DNA of 64,000 nt from Lutibacter sp. (GTDB lineage Bacteria > Bacteroidota > Bacteroidia > Flavobacteriales > Flavobacteriaceae), in the NCBI RefSeq assembly GCF_016342705.1, contig NZ_JAEINV010000004.1:62001-126000 (forward strand), read 5' to 3'. The notes below the pieces were generated by a model, which was not told where the DNA came from, ran no database searches, and worked only from the letters and a program-made list of their open reading frames with translations. Numbering within the stretch: the first letter of the stretch is position 1; each line of letters starts with the position of its first letter. The translations under genes were made by a program, and so were the position numbers. This document shows, one piece after another, positions 57,016 to 64,000 of the stretch.

Positions 57016-57079
57016 TAAATTTTTTTCATCTAAAGCATAAATTTTTCATTAAGTTACTTAAATGCTATGTAAATAATTT

Positions 57080-57087
57080 TAAATTTG
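57080..57087 (+). promoter_or_regulatory. -7 box (TAnnTTTG) of the prs-rplY operon
   Basis: taaatttg matches the consensus 28 bp before the ATG at 57115. A TTG start at 57085 would fall inside this box, which argues for the ATG. Confidence 0.6.
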
Positions 57088-57114
57088 CACTACAAACAAC
57101 AACACAACAACAAA

Positions 57115-58056
57115 ATGGAAAACTGTCAATTAGAACCTAAAATTTTTGCCTGTAGGCAAAGTAAAGAATTAGCGTTGGAAATAGCTAAACACTATGGCTT
57201 AACGTTAGGAAATGTAGTTATCTCTAATTTTAGTGATGGCGAATTTCAACCAGCCCTAGTTGACTCGGTAAGAGGAAGACGTATTTTTATTGTTGGATCA
57301 ACTTTCCCAAATTCAGACAATTTAATGGAAATGCTGTTAATATTAGACGCAGCTAAAAGAGCTTCAGCTAGACATATTACCGCAGTAATTCCTTATTTTG
57401 GCTGGGCCCGCCAAGATAGAAAAGATCAGCCACGTGTTGCAATCGGCGCAAAATTAGTTGCCAATTTATTACAAGCGGCAGGCGCTACTAGAATTATGAC
57501 TATGGATTTACATGCAGATCAAATTCAAGGCTTTTTTGAAAAACCAGTGGATCATTTATACGCATCTACCATCTTTTTACCCTATGTAAGAAGTTTAAAT
57601 TTAGAAAATATCACAATTGCTTCTCCTGATATGGGTGGTTCTAAAAGAGCATATGCCTATTCAAAATATTTAGAAAGTGAAGTAGTAATTTGCTATAAAC
57701 AACGCCTAAAAGCCAATGTAATTGACACCATGGAATTAATTGGTGATGTTGCAGGTAGAAACGTAATATTAGTAGATGATATGATTGACACAGGAGGAAC
57801 ACTTACCAAAGCAGCCGATTTAATGATGGAAAAAGGAGCTTTAAGCGTAAGAGCAGTTTGTACGCACCCTATACTTTCTGGGCAAGCCTATGACAGAATT
57901 GAAAAATCTCAATTATTAGAATTAATAGTTTCTGATACAATTCCTTTAAAAAGAGCGTGTTCTAAAATAAAAGTTGTATCTTGCGCCCCTTTATTCGCTG
58001 ATGTTATGCATAAAGTACAAGACAACAGATCCATCAGTGGACAATTTTTAATGTAA
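57115..58056 (+). CDS. prs: Ribose-phosphate pyrophosphokinase
   Basis: From ATG 57115 (MENCQLEPKIF) the protein has 313 residues, the standard length for class I PRPP synthases. The FSDGEFQP flag region, the ATP-binding AKRASARHITAVIPYFGWAR stretch, DLHADQIQGFF and the PRPP-loop VDDMIDTGGT are intact. It makes phosphoribosyl pyrophosphate from ribose-5-phosphate and ATP for nucleotide, His and Trp synthesis. It is followed by rplY after 21 bp, a common pairing. Confidence 0.96.
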   Translation: MENCQLEPKIFACRQSKELALEIAKHYGLTLGNVVISNFSDGEFQPALVDSVRGRRIFIVGSTFPNSDNLMEMLLILDAAKRASARHITAVIPYFGWARQDRKDQPRVAIGAKLVANLLQAAGATRIMTMDLHADQIQGFFEKPVDHLYASTIFLPYVRSLNLENITIASPDMGGSKRAYAYSKYLESEVVICYKQRLKANVIDTMELIGDVAGRNVILVDDMIDTGGTLTKAADLMMEKGALSVRAVCTHPILSGQAYDRIEKSQLLELIVSDTIPLKRACSKIKVVSCAPLFADVMHKVQDNRSISGQFLM

Positions 58057-58077
58057 ATAATAATTAAATATAAATAA

Positions 58078-58704
58078 ATGCAATCAATTACAATCAAAGG
58101 ATCTCAAAGAGAAAGCGTGGGTAAAGTAGCTACTAAAGCCTTACGTAATGCTGGAAAGGTACCTTGCGTATTATACGGAGGGGACAAGCCATTACACTTT
58201 TCAGCCGATGAAGTTTCATTCAAACCATTAGTGTATACAGCGAACGTTTATACAGCAACGATTGAGTTAGAAGGAAAAACTTACAATGCAATTTTACAAG
58301 ACATTCAGTTTCACCCAGTAAGTGACAAAATCTTACATGTGGACTTTTATCAATTATTTGATGATAAGTTAGTAACAATGAATATTCCTGTAAGATTAGT
58401 GGGTGTTTCACCAGGAGTTTTAAATGGTGGATCGCTTCGTTTTGCAATGCGTAAATTAAGCGTAAGAGCTTTACCTGCTGATTTACCTGATTTTATTAAT
58501 GCTGACATTTCTAAATTAAGAATTGGACATAAATTATATGTTACAGCTTTAAAAAATGATAAATTCTCAATTTTACACCCAGAAAATACAGTAGTTGTTC
58601 AGGTTAGAACTGCACGTAGTGCTGTATTAACTGATGATGAAGATGAAGAAGGTGAAGAAGGAGCTGCTGAAGATGGAGCTGCTGAAGAAACTTCTGCTGA
58701 ATAA
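58078..58704 (+). CDS. rplY: 50S ribosomal protein L25/general stress protein Ctc
   Basis: The 208-residue protein has the L25 N-domain, which binds 5S rRNA ([20 protein letters not shown], then VPCVLYGG), and the TL5/CTC beta C-domain. It ends in an acidic tail rich in Glu, Asp and Ala (about 185-208). The length fits the Ctc form rather than the short E. coli L25. It is co-transcribed with prs. Confidence 0.95.
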   Translation: MQSITIKGSQRESVGKVATKALRNAGKVPCVLYGGDKPLHFSADEVSFKPLVYTANVYTATIELEGKTYNAILQDIQFHPVSDKILHVDFYQLFDDKLVTMNIPVRLVGVSPGVLNGGSLRFAMRKLSVRALPADLPDFINADISKLRIGHKLYVTALKNDKFSILHPENTVVVQVRTARSAVLTDDEDEEGEEGAAEDGAAEETSAE

Positions 58705-58727
58705 GTCTAAATCTAATAAACATTATA

Positions 58728-58756
58728 AAAGCGTTGCAATTGCAGCGCTTTTTCTT
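58728..58756 (+). terminator. Terminator after rplY
   Basis: aaagcgttgcaa and ttgcagcgcttt (58728-58751) form a 12-bp stem with one G-T pair, and a T-rich run follows. Confidence 0.8.
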
Positions 58757-58792
58757 TTTAAAAAAAGCATTCTTTTTTATTACTTTTGCTAA

Positions 58793-59425
58793 ATGATTTT
58801 AAAAAAATTGGCGAAAATTATTTTTGGTTTTAAAAAAGAAACACCACCTGAAAATAATATGAAAACATTTTTAATTGCTGGCTTAGGAAATATTGGTGAA
58901 AAATACGCAAATACCAGACACAATATTGGATTTAAAGTTTTAGACGAATTGGCATCAAAAGAAAACATAACTTTTGAAACAGAAAAGTTAGGCGATATAG
59001 CTAAATTCAGATTTAAAGGAAGAACTTTTATTTTATTGAAGCCTTCAACATACATGAATTTAAGCGGAAAATCAGTAAAATATTGGTTAACAAAGGAGAA
59101 AATTTCTATTGAAAATTTATTGGTTATTTGTGATGATTTAAATTTAGAATTTGGCTCAATTAGAGTAAAAGCTAAAGGAAGTGATGGCGGTCACAATGGT
59201 TTAAAAGATATAAATGCGGTTTTAAACACCCAGCAATATGCTAGATTTAGATTTGGTGTTGGCGCAGACTTTTCTAAAGGAAAACAAGTAGATTACGTTT
59301 TAGGCGAATGGGATTCTGAAGAAAACAAAGCGCTTCCTGAACGTTTAGATAAAGGGTGTGAGATTATCAAATCTTTTGGAACGGCAGGCTTAAATAATAC
59401 TATGAATGCCTTTAACGGTAAATAA
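58793..59425 (+). CDS. pth: Peptidyl-tRNA hydrolase
   Basis: The 210-residue form starts at ATG 58793. The catalytic core begins at an inner Met (58859) with FLIAGLGNIGEKYANTRHNIG, which holds the catalytic His and Asn; YMNLSGKSV and DDLNLEFGSIRVKAKGSDGG complete the active site. Starting at 58859 gives 188 residues, the usual Pth length. A -7 box at 58781-58788 would start the transcript right at the outer ATG, so the inner start is possible. It releases tRNA from stalled peptidyl-tRNA. Confidence 0.93.
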   Translation: MILKKLAKIIFGFKKETPPENNMKTFLIAGLGNIGEKYANTRHNIGFKVLDELASKENITFETEKLGDIAKFRFKGRTFILLKPSTYMNLSGKSVKYWLTKEKISIENLLVICDDLNLEFGSIRVKAKGSDGGHNGLKDINAVLNTQQYARFRFGVGADFSKGKQVDYVLGEWDSEENKALPERLDKGCEIIKSFGTAGLNNTMNAFNGK

Positions 59426-59535
59426 TCTTGTATCCATACAATTTAATTAGTTGTATTGAATCTTAGTTTTCAGATTCACTTCTAAAACTAAGTTCTAAAA
59501 ATAAATTCGACACACCTTCAGAATAAAAATTCTAG

Positions 59536-59988
59536 CTAATTTTGATCACTTGCATACCATTCCGCATGGGAAGTACCAGTTTCTCTTAATTTTAATGAAT
59601 GTAACTCAATATTTTCTGGTAATCTGCTTTTAATTTTTTGAGCAAAATCTATCAACATCATTTCACTTGTTGGCTGATAATCTACTAAAATAACGCTGTG
59701 TCCTCTTTTTTCTAATTCAGCCGCCAACTCAATATGTGGCGTATTTTTATTAAAAACAGTAGCGTGATCAAATTTATTTACAATTTCTGAAGCCACTATT
59801 TTTTTAAGATCGCCAAAATCTATCACCATTCCTAATTTTACATTTGATGCATCTTTTATTGGCTTACCAATTACAGTAACCGACAGTTTATAACTATGCC
59901 CGTGAACATTTTTACATTTACCATCATAGCCATACAATGCATGACCCGTTTCAAAATCGAATTGTTTTGTTATTCTTATTTTACTCAT
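59536..59988 (-). CDS. queD: 6-carboxy-5,6,7,8-tetrahydropterin synthase / PTPS family (QueD)
   Basis: This 150-residue protein has the zinc ligands H16, H29 and H31 with the catalytic Cys in CKNVHGH (25-31), the FDHATVFN segment and a C-terminal RETGTSHAEW with the pterin-anchoring Glu. QueD converts dihydroneopterin triphosphate to 6-carboxytetrahydropterin in queuosine synthesis; PTPS making tetrahydrobiopterin precursors is the alternative. It is the last gene of a minus-strand chain. Confidence 0.88.
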   Translation of the reverse strand: MSKIRITKQFDFETGHALYGYDGKCKNVHGHSYKLSVTVIGKPIKDASNVKLGMVIDFGDLKKIVASEIVNKFDHATVFNKNTPHIELAAELEKRGHSVILVDYQPTSEMMLIDFAQKIKSRLPENIELHSLKLRETGTSHAEWYASDQN

Positions 59989-60008
59989 TTCTAATTTGAG
60001 TTATTAAT

Positions 60009-60191
60009 TTAATCTTCTAAATCTTTTCGGTTTTTTGCCTTATAATACACAAAATATGCAATGCCTGCCAAAAGTACAAATGGTAAATATGTACCAATTA
60101 TAATACCTATTTCATAACCACCATCTGGAGCGTTTTTAAGCTTCTCTTCAATAGATACTTCTTGCAAAAGCGCAATAAAACTTCCTAACAT
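60009..60191 (-). CDS. Small single-pass membrane protein (60 aa), unknown
   Basis: The 60-residue protein has a short soluble N-part, one membrane helix (about 30-50, IGTYLPFVLLAGIAYFVYY) and a basic C-tail (KAKNRKDLED). It starts 3 bp after the enoyl-CoA hydratase stop and ends 20 bp before queD, so it fits in the operon. The even spacing and clean topology make a real gene likely; the function is unknown. Confidence 0.65.
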   Translation of the reverse strand: MLGSFIALLQEVSIEEKLKNAPDGGYEIGIIIGTYLPFVLLAGIAYFVYYKAKNRKDLED

Positions 60192-60194
60192 TTC

Positions 60195-60950
60195 TTATTT
60201 TTTAAATTTTTGAAGTGCCTTTTTGGTAAATTCAGACAACACTAGTTTCCCACTTATTTCGGCTCTCTCATTTAATAACTGTTCCCAGTTTTCAGTGTTT
60301 TTCCAAAGTACTTTTTTCATTTCAACTAAAGCATTTGGATTATAACTTGCCAAATTATTTGCTAAATTTTCAACCTCTTTATCCAATTCATCAATCGTTT
60401 GAAAAACAGTAGCAAACAATCCTTTTTCCTTTGCCCAATAAGCCGTTTTCCAACTAGTCGCATCTAATGTTAACTCACTTAAAGCTGCAACTCCCATTTT
60501 ACGCTCAACAACTGGCTCAATGACAAACGGACCAATACCTATGGTTAATTCAGATAATTTCACAGACGCTTGTTCTGTAGCTAAACAATAATCACAAGCC
60601 GCAGCTAAACCAACGCCGCCACCAACTGCTTTACCTTGAATACGACCAATTATTAGTTTTGAACACAAACGCATGGCATTAATCACATTGGCAAAACCTA
60701 AAAAAAATTGTTTTCCATCTTCAAAATTTGAAATTGCCACCAATTCATCAAACGAAGCTCCTGCGCAAAAGGCACCTTCTTTTTCACTTTTCAAAATTAT
60801 TACATGAACTTCTTTATTTATACTTAGCTCAGTAAAAGCGGTTGCTAAACGTTGTAATAATTCACTTGGAAACGAATTACTTGCTGGATGAAAAAATTCA
60901 ACCGTTGCAATATTATTTTGAATATGTGTGTATAAACTTCCGTTGCTCAT
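60195..60950 (-). CDS. Enoyl-CoA hydratase/isomerase family protein
   Basis: From ATG 60950 (MSNGSLYTHIQNN) the protein has 251 residues; a TTG at 60959 is the only longer start. The crotonase fold is shown by AFCAGASFDEL, with the first oxyanion residue, and GRIQGKAVGGGVGLAAACDYCLAT. The substrate cannot be read: the usual catalytic Glu pair of true hydratases is not clear, so it may be an isomerase or a divergent member. It is in a chain with MATE, GNAT and hydrolase genes. Confidence 0.88.
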   Translation of the reverse strand: MSNGSLYTHIQNNIATVEFFHPASNSFPSELLQRLATAFTELSINKEVHVIILKSEKEGAFCAGASFDELVAISNFEDGKQFFLGFANVINAMRLCSKLIIGRIQGKAVGGGVGLAAACDYCLATEQASVKLSELTIGIGPFVIEPVVERKMGVAALSELTLDATSWKTAYWAKEKGLFATVFQTIDELDKEVENLANNLASYNPNALVEMKKVLWKNTENWEQLLNERAEISGKLVLSEFTKKALQKFKK

Positions 60951-60961
60951 AATTGCCAAAG

Positions 60962-62296
60962 TTACGGGTTTTTAATCAAATATTTTGTTCTAAATTTCAC
61001 CACCAACACACTAGATCTTATCAACATCCAAACTGCAAAAGCAATCCAAATGGCATATAATTTTAAATTAAAATAATCTCCAATTAATAACACGGGTAAA
61101 AACCCGAAAAAAGTAGCAAAAATTAATAAGTTTCTTAATGTTGCAGCTTCAGCCAACCCTTTAAAAATTCCATCATAAACAAAAGCAATTGCATTTATGG
61201 GCTGCATAATTAAAACAATCCAAAAAATACTATAGAAGGATGTTAAAACAACTTCATCTTGTGAAAATAATTCTCCTATTTGAAAGTAAAACAAACCACA
61301 TATTAATGCTAAAATACAAGCAACTCCAACGGAATATTTACTTAGTTTCAAACTCAATTTCCATAGTTTTTTATAGTTCTGTTCTCCTAATAATTTTCCA
61401 GATACAATATTTCCAACGCTTGCATACCCGTCAATAAAAAAAGCAAAAAATAACCATATTTGAAAGGCTATAGTTTGTGCCGCAATATAATTGTTACCAT
61501 ATTTTGTAGCGAATGAATTTGCCAAATACAACGCTACATTTAAAGCTGCAGCACGTATTGCTAAATTAAAACTGATAGACAGTAACTTTCCAATTTCTTT
61601 ATTAAAAGGAAACGATATTTTTAACTTAAAAGGTGTTTTTTTAAGTAATAAAACTAAGGCTAAAATTGCCATAATAAATTGTGAAATAACACTTGCCCAC
61701 GCAGCGCCAACAATATTCATTGGTTCTAAAAAACCTTCAACACCAAACACTAATAAAAAATCTAAACCAATATTTAAAACAGCGCCTATAATACTTATTA
61801 CCATTGGCCAAAATGTATTTTGAAGCCCTCCAAAAACACCAAAAACAGAAAAAACAAATAAGGTTAATGGAAATCCAATAGCTCTAATTTTAAAATATTC
61901 CACAGCGAAGTTTAAAATGAGCCCTTCCGCATTATATAGTTGAAATATTTCTGTTACAAAAAAAAGTGAGACCAAACAAATAAACACACTTAATACAATA
62001 TTAATTCCAATAATTTGAGCTGGCAAAGTATCTATTTCATGTAGTTTTTTAGCGCCTAAATATTTCCCAACAGTTGCAGAAATAGCAGAACGTGTTTGCG
62101 CCAAAATCCAAACCATTGCAGATATAAAAGAACCCGCAATACCAACAGCTGCCAAAGCTTCCGTTGGGTGATCTTGAATATTTCCAACAATAGCAGTATC
62201 AGTAATTGAGAGTAACGGTTCTGCGATTCCAGAAATAATGGCTGGAATGGCTAATTTATTAATAGATTTAAAAGATATGTTCGTTTTTTTATGCAT
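60962..62296 (-). CDS. MATE family efflux transporter (DinF-like)
   Basis: The 444-residue protein has about 12 membrane segments. The N-terminal INKLAIPAIISGIAEPLLS and TDTAIVGN segments and GVFGGLQNTFWPM are typical of the DinF branch of MATE. Family members export drugs or organic cations against sodium or protons. Its start overlaps the GNAT gene by 8 bp. Confidence 0.92.
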   Translation of the reverse strand: MHKKTNISFKSINKLAIPAIISGIAEPLLSITDTAIVGNIQDHPTEALAAVGIAGSFISAMVWILAQTRSAISATVGKYLGAKKLHEIDTLPAQIIGINIVLSVFICLVSLFFVTEIFQLYNAEGLILNFAVEYFKIRAIGFPLTLFVFSVFGVFGGLQNTFWPMVISIIGAVLNIGLDFLLVFGVEGFLEPMNIVGAAWASVISQFIMAILALVLLLKKTPFKLKISFPFNKEIGKLLSISFNLAIRAAALNVALYLANSFATKYGNNYIAAQTIAFQIWLFFAFFIDGYASVGNIVSGKLLGEQNYKKLWKLSLKLSKYSVGVACILALICGLFYFQIGELFSQDEVVLTSFYSIFWIVLIMQPINAIAFVYDGIFKGLAEAATLRNLLIFATFFGFLPVLLIGDYFNLKLYAIWIAFAVWMLIRSSVLVVKFRTKYLIKNP

Positions 62297-62795
62297 TTAA
62301 AACAAGTTCAAAACAATAAAAAGGAAATGCACTTTGTTTGGGGAAATATATAGATTCTAACTGTTTATAATTTCGGTTTTGATAGAATTTTATATTTCTT
62401 GAATTCTGACTAAACGTATCTAATCGCACGGAATTATAGTTGTTTTCACTAGCGTAATTTTCTGCAAAATCCATTAACTGTTGCGCATAACCTTTACTTT
62501 GAAATTTTGGATGCACTGCCAACCTATGAATATATAAATTGTTTGAATTGTTAGTTAACCATTGTACACTTTTATATTCAACATCTTCAATTTCGGTAAG
62601 CGCTATAATTCCAATAATTGTGTTGTCAATTTCAAGCTTATAAAGTTGTTGCAATTCAATATCATTCTTTAAAACTTCTAAGGAAGGATAATGTTCATTC
62701 CATTGAAAAATTCCCTTTTCATTTAAGTGTTGTGCACAACTTTTTGTAAGTGAATACATTTGATTTAAATCTTTTATGGATGCTTTTTTAATCAT
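62289..62795 (-). CDS. GNAT family N-acetyltransferase
   Basis: This 168-residue single GNAT domain has the acetyl-CoA loop HPKFQSKGYAQQLM (motif A, about 95-108) preceded by the RLAV strand. The C-terminal strand region NRNYKQLESIYF fits small-molecule acetyltransferases. The substrate is unknown. It overlaps the alpha/beta hydrolase stop by 4 bp and the MATE start by 8 bp. Confidence 0.88.
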   Translation of the reverse strand: MIKKASIKDLNQMYSLTKSCAQHLNEKGIFQWNEHYPSLEVLKNDIELQQLYKLEIDNTIIGIIALTEIEDVEYKSVQWLTNNSNNLYIHRLAVHPKFQSKGYAQQLMDFAENYASENNYNSVRLDTFSQNSRNIKFYQNRNYKQLESIYFPKQSAFPFYCFELVLNA

Positions 62796-63640
62796 TTTCT
62801 CAAAATAAATTCAATGGTTTTAGCAACAACTTTCTCTAAATAATTTGGCATAATTTTACTATTCCAAGGTTGTATATTACCTAACGAATGATTCATATCT
62901 TTTATTAATAAAAGTTCACTGTTAGGATTCCAAGAATGTAAATTTTCAGCTTCGTTTGGCAACACAACATCGTCATTTGATCCGTGAATAATTAAATGTG
63001 GAATGGTTAATTTAGAAATTGCATTTTTAATAGTTAACCTCGCTTCATTTTCTTTAAAATTTGTGTAAAACTCAAAGTAATGTGGCATTTTTTGCTTGGT
63101 TCTGGAGTTTTCAACGTATGATATTCCATCTTTTCGCCACGTTTCTAAAAGATTTCCTGTAGGAAAACGCGTTCCAAAATCTGACACAGAAGACCACGTA
63201 ATTACTTTGGAAATTTTACTGTTTTCTGAAGCTTTTATGGATACAATTCCACCTCCACGAGAATGTCCAATTAAAATAATATTTTTAACATCAATTTCAT
63301 TTTCAAAACTTTCGTTGGTACAAATCCAATTTATGACATCTTCTAAATCATTTAATTCTATGGTAAAATTATTTTCTCCAAAAGCATTTAAATCTGGAAA
63401 ATCAATTGCGTTTTCAACCGTTCCACCGTTATGAGAAAAATTAAATTTAACGAAAAACAAATTGCTTTCCACAAACTTTGGGGCTGTTAAATTCCACGCG
63501 CCCCAGTCTTTATATCCTTTGTAGCCATGACAAAAAATAACTACTGCTTTTTTTGTGTTGTTTTGATTGAAATAAACATCGGTTACTATTGGTTTTTTAT
63601 GGAGCTTACTTTTTACAACTGTGTTTATTATTGATTTCAT
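62792..63640 (-). CDS. Alpha/beta hydrolase
   Basis: The 282-residue protein shows the oxyanion HGYKGYKDWG region (39-48), the nucleophile elbow GHSRGGG with S127 (125-131), a late Asp in HGSNDDVV and a His in DMNHSLG. It resembles the dienelactone hydrolase/acyl-peptidase-like group without a signal peptide, so it is cytoplasmic. The physiological substrate is unknown. It lies 9 bp after the nuclease gene's stop and is coupled to GNAT by a 4-bp overlap. Confidence 0.88.
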   Translation of the reverse strand: MKSIINTVVKSKLHKKPIVTDVYFNQNNTKKAVVIFCHGYKGYKDWGAWNLTAPKFVESNLFFVKFNFSHNGGTVENAIDFPDLNAFGENNFTIELNDLEDVINWICTNESFENEIDVKNIILIGHSRGGGIVSIKASENSKISKVITWSSVSDFGTRFPTGNLLETWRKDGISYVENSRTKQKMPHYFEFYTNFKENEARLTIKNAISKLTIPHLIIHGSNDDVVLPNEAENLHSWNPNSELLLIKDMNHSLGNIQPWNSKIMPNYLEKVVAKTIEFILRK

Positions 63641-63649
63641 TTTTATGAT

Positions 63650-64000
63650 TTAAAAAGGTAAATTCTCGTTTTGTTTAAACGGAATGTCTGGATTTAATAT
63701 TTCTACAATAATTTCTTTTATCGTGTCTAAAAATAAGTCTAAATTTTCTGGTTGAATACTGTTTTCATTTGCGCCTCTTTTTTCTGAAAAATTCATTTTT
63801 AAAAACCCTGAGTTTAAGTTTTTAAATGAAATAATACCGGCTTCTAAAGGTTTTGAATTGTTATAATTTTCGTCCTTAGTAAATATATAAGCATACAATA
63901 ATACCTGAAGTGCTTTGGTATATTTGTAATCTTCTTTTAACAGCGAAAAATCAGATATTTTCAAATCTTTCGCCTCAACTTTTCCGGTTTTGTAATCTAT
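63650..64000 (-). CDS. PD-(D/E)XK nuclease domain protein (5' end cut by window edge)
   Basis: The reading frame is open from the right edge (64000) to the stop at 63650, so the N-terminus is missing. The visible start, IDYKTGKVEAKDLKISDF, is the (D/E)XK part of a RecB/Cas4-type nuclease core, and the downstream helix YTKALQVLLYAYIFTK is the QhxxY motif region of AddB/RecB nucleases. It probably is the C-terminal part of an AddB-like recombination nuclease. The chain upstream is not visible. Confidence 0.75.
   Translation of the reverse strand: MDYKTGKVEAKDLKISDFSLLKEDYKYTKALQVLLYAYIFTKDENYNNSKPLEAGIISFKNLNSGFLKMNFSEKRGANENSIQPENLDLFLDTIKEIIVEILNPDIPFKQNENLPF

Noticed and set aside
57085-57114. 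TTG start for prs, 10 codons upstream
   Set aside because: It lies in and just behind the -7 box; the ATG at 57115 gives the standard 313 residues.
60951-60959. TTG start for the enoyl-CoA hydratase gene
   Set aside because: It adds only three codons; the ATG at 60950 is a normal start.

Overview
The window comes from a low-GC Bacteroidota genome, most likely a member of the Flavobacteriaceae. The evidence is four SusC/SusD pairs, lipoprotein signal peptides with a lone Cys, -7 boxes of the TAnnTTTG type, no Shine-Dalgarno pattern, and a very AT-rich sequence with short T-rich intergenic gaps. It is chromosomal: core genes (moxR/DUF58, lpxH-like, ctp, dsbD, prs, rplY, pth, tRNA-Leu) flank a dense block of glycan-utilisation genes.

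Layout. 1-8.2 kb holds housekeeping genes, mostly on the minus strand: a BatD-like protein cut by the left edge, DUF58, MoxR, an LpxH-type phosphoesterase, a C-terminal processing protease, dCMP deaminase, a HupE/UreJ membrane protein and a class V aminotransferase. 8.2-11.3 kb is a DsbD-TlpA thiol-redox pair. 11.4-25.7 kb is an amino-sugar locus: a BadF-type (GlcNAc) kinase, GH20 hexosaminidase, NagB fused to a PIG-L/LmbE deacetylase-like domain, SusD and SusC on minus; a LytS/LytTR two-component system, a FucP/NagP-type sugar permease and a NagX/HGSNAT-type membrane acetyltransferase on plus. 25.8-35.2 kb carries a second SusCD pair, a two-domain PL6 polysaccharide lyase and a sialate O-acetylesterase-type esterase. 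35.3-37 kb has a structured non-coding element and an orphan STAS-like protein. 36.2-44.9 kb is a SusC-SusD-PKD lipoprotein triad without enzymes, divergent from a propeller/Y_Y_Y/LuxR-type regulator. 45-56.8 kb is a starch (Sus) locus: SusR-like regulator on plus, and susC-susD-susE/F-GH13-GH97 on minus. From 56.9 kb: tRNA-Leu(CAA), prs-rplY, pth, then a minus-strand chain of a PD-(D/E)XK nuclease (cut), alpha/beta hydrolase, GNAT, MATE, enoyl-CoA hydratase, a 60-aa membrane protein and QueD/PTPS.

How the genes work together. Each SusC/SusD pair should import oligosaccharides cut by surface enzymes. In the amino-sugar locus GH20 releases GlcNAc, the permease and kinase bring it in and phosphorylate it, and the NagB fusion returns it to fructose-6-phosphate. 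In the starch locus GH13 and GH97 give glucose.

The most notable observation is a 17-bp exact copy of the tRNA-Leu 3' end (44977-44993) at the far side of the Sus locus. The whole starch locus therefore sits between a tRNA gene and a duplicate of its 3' end, the footprint expected of an integrated genomic island that has lost its integrase. Other findings are shared palindromes at two SusC promoters, a GntR-like site at the PL6 promoter, duplicated intergenic hairpins around GH97, and an 18-bp perfect palindrome between susC and susR.
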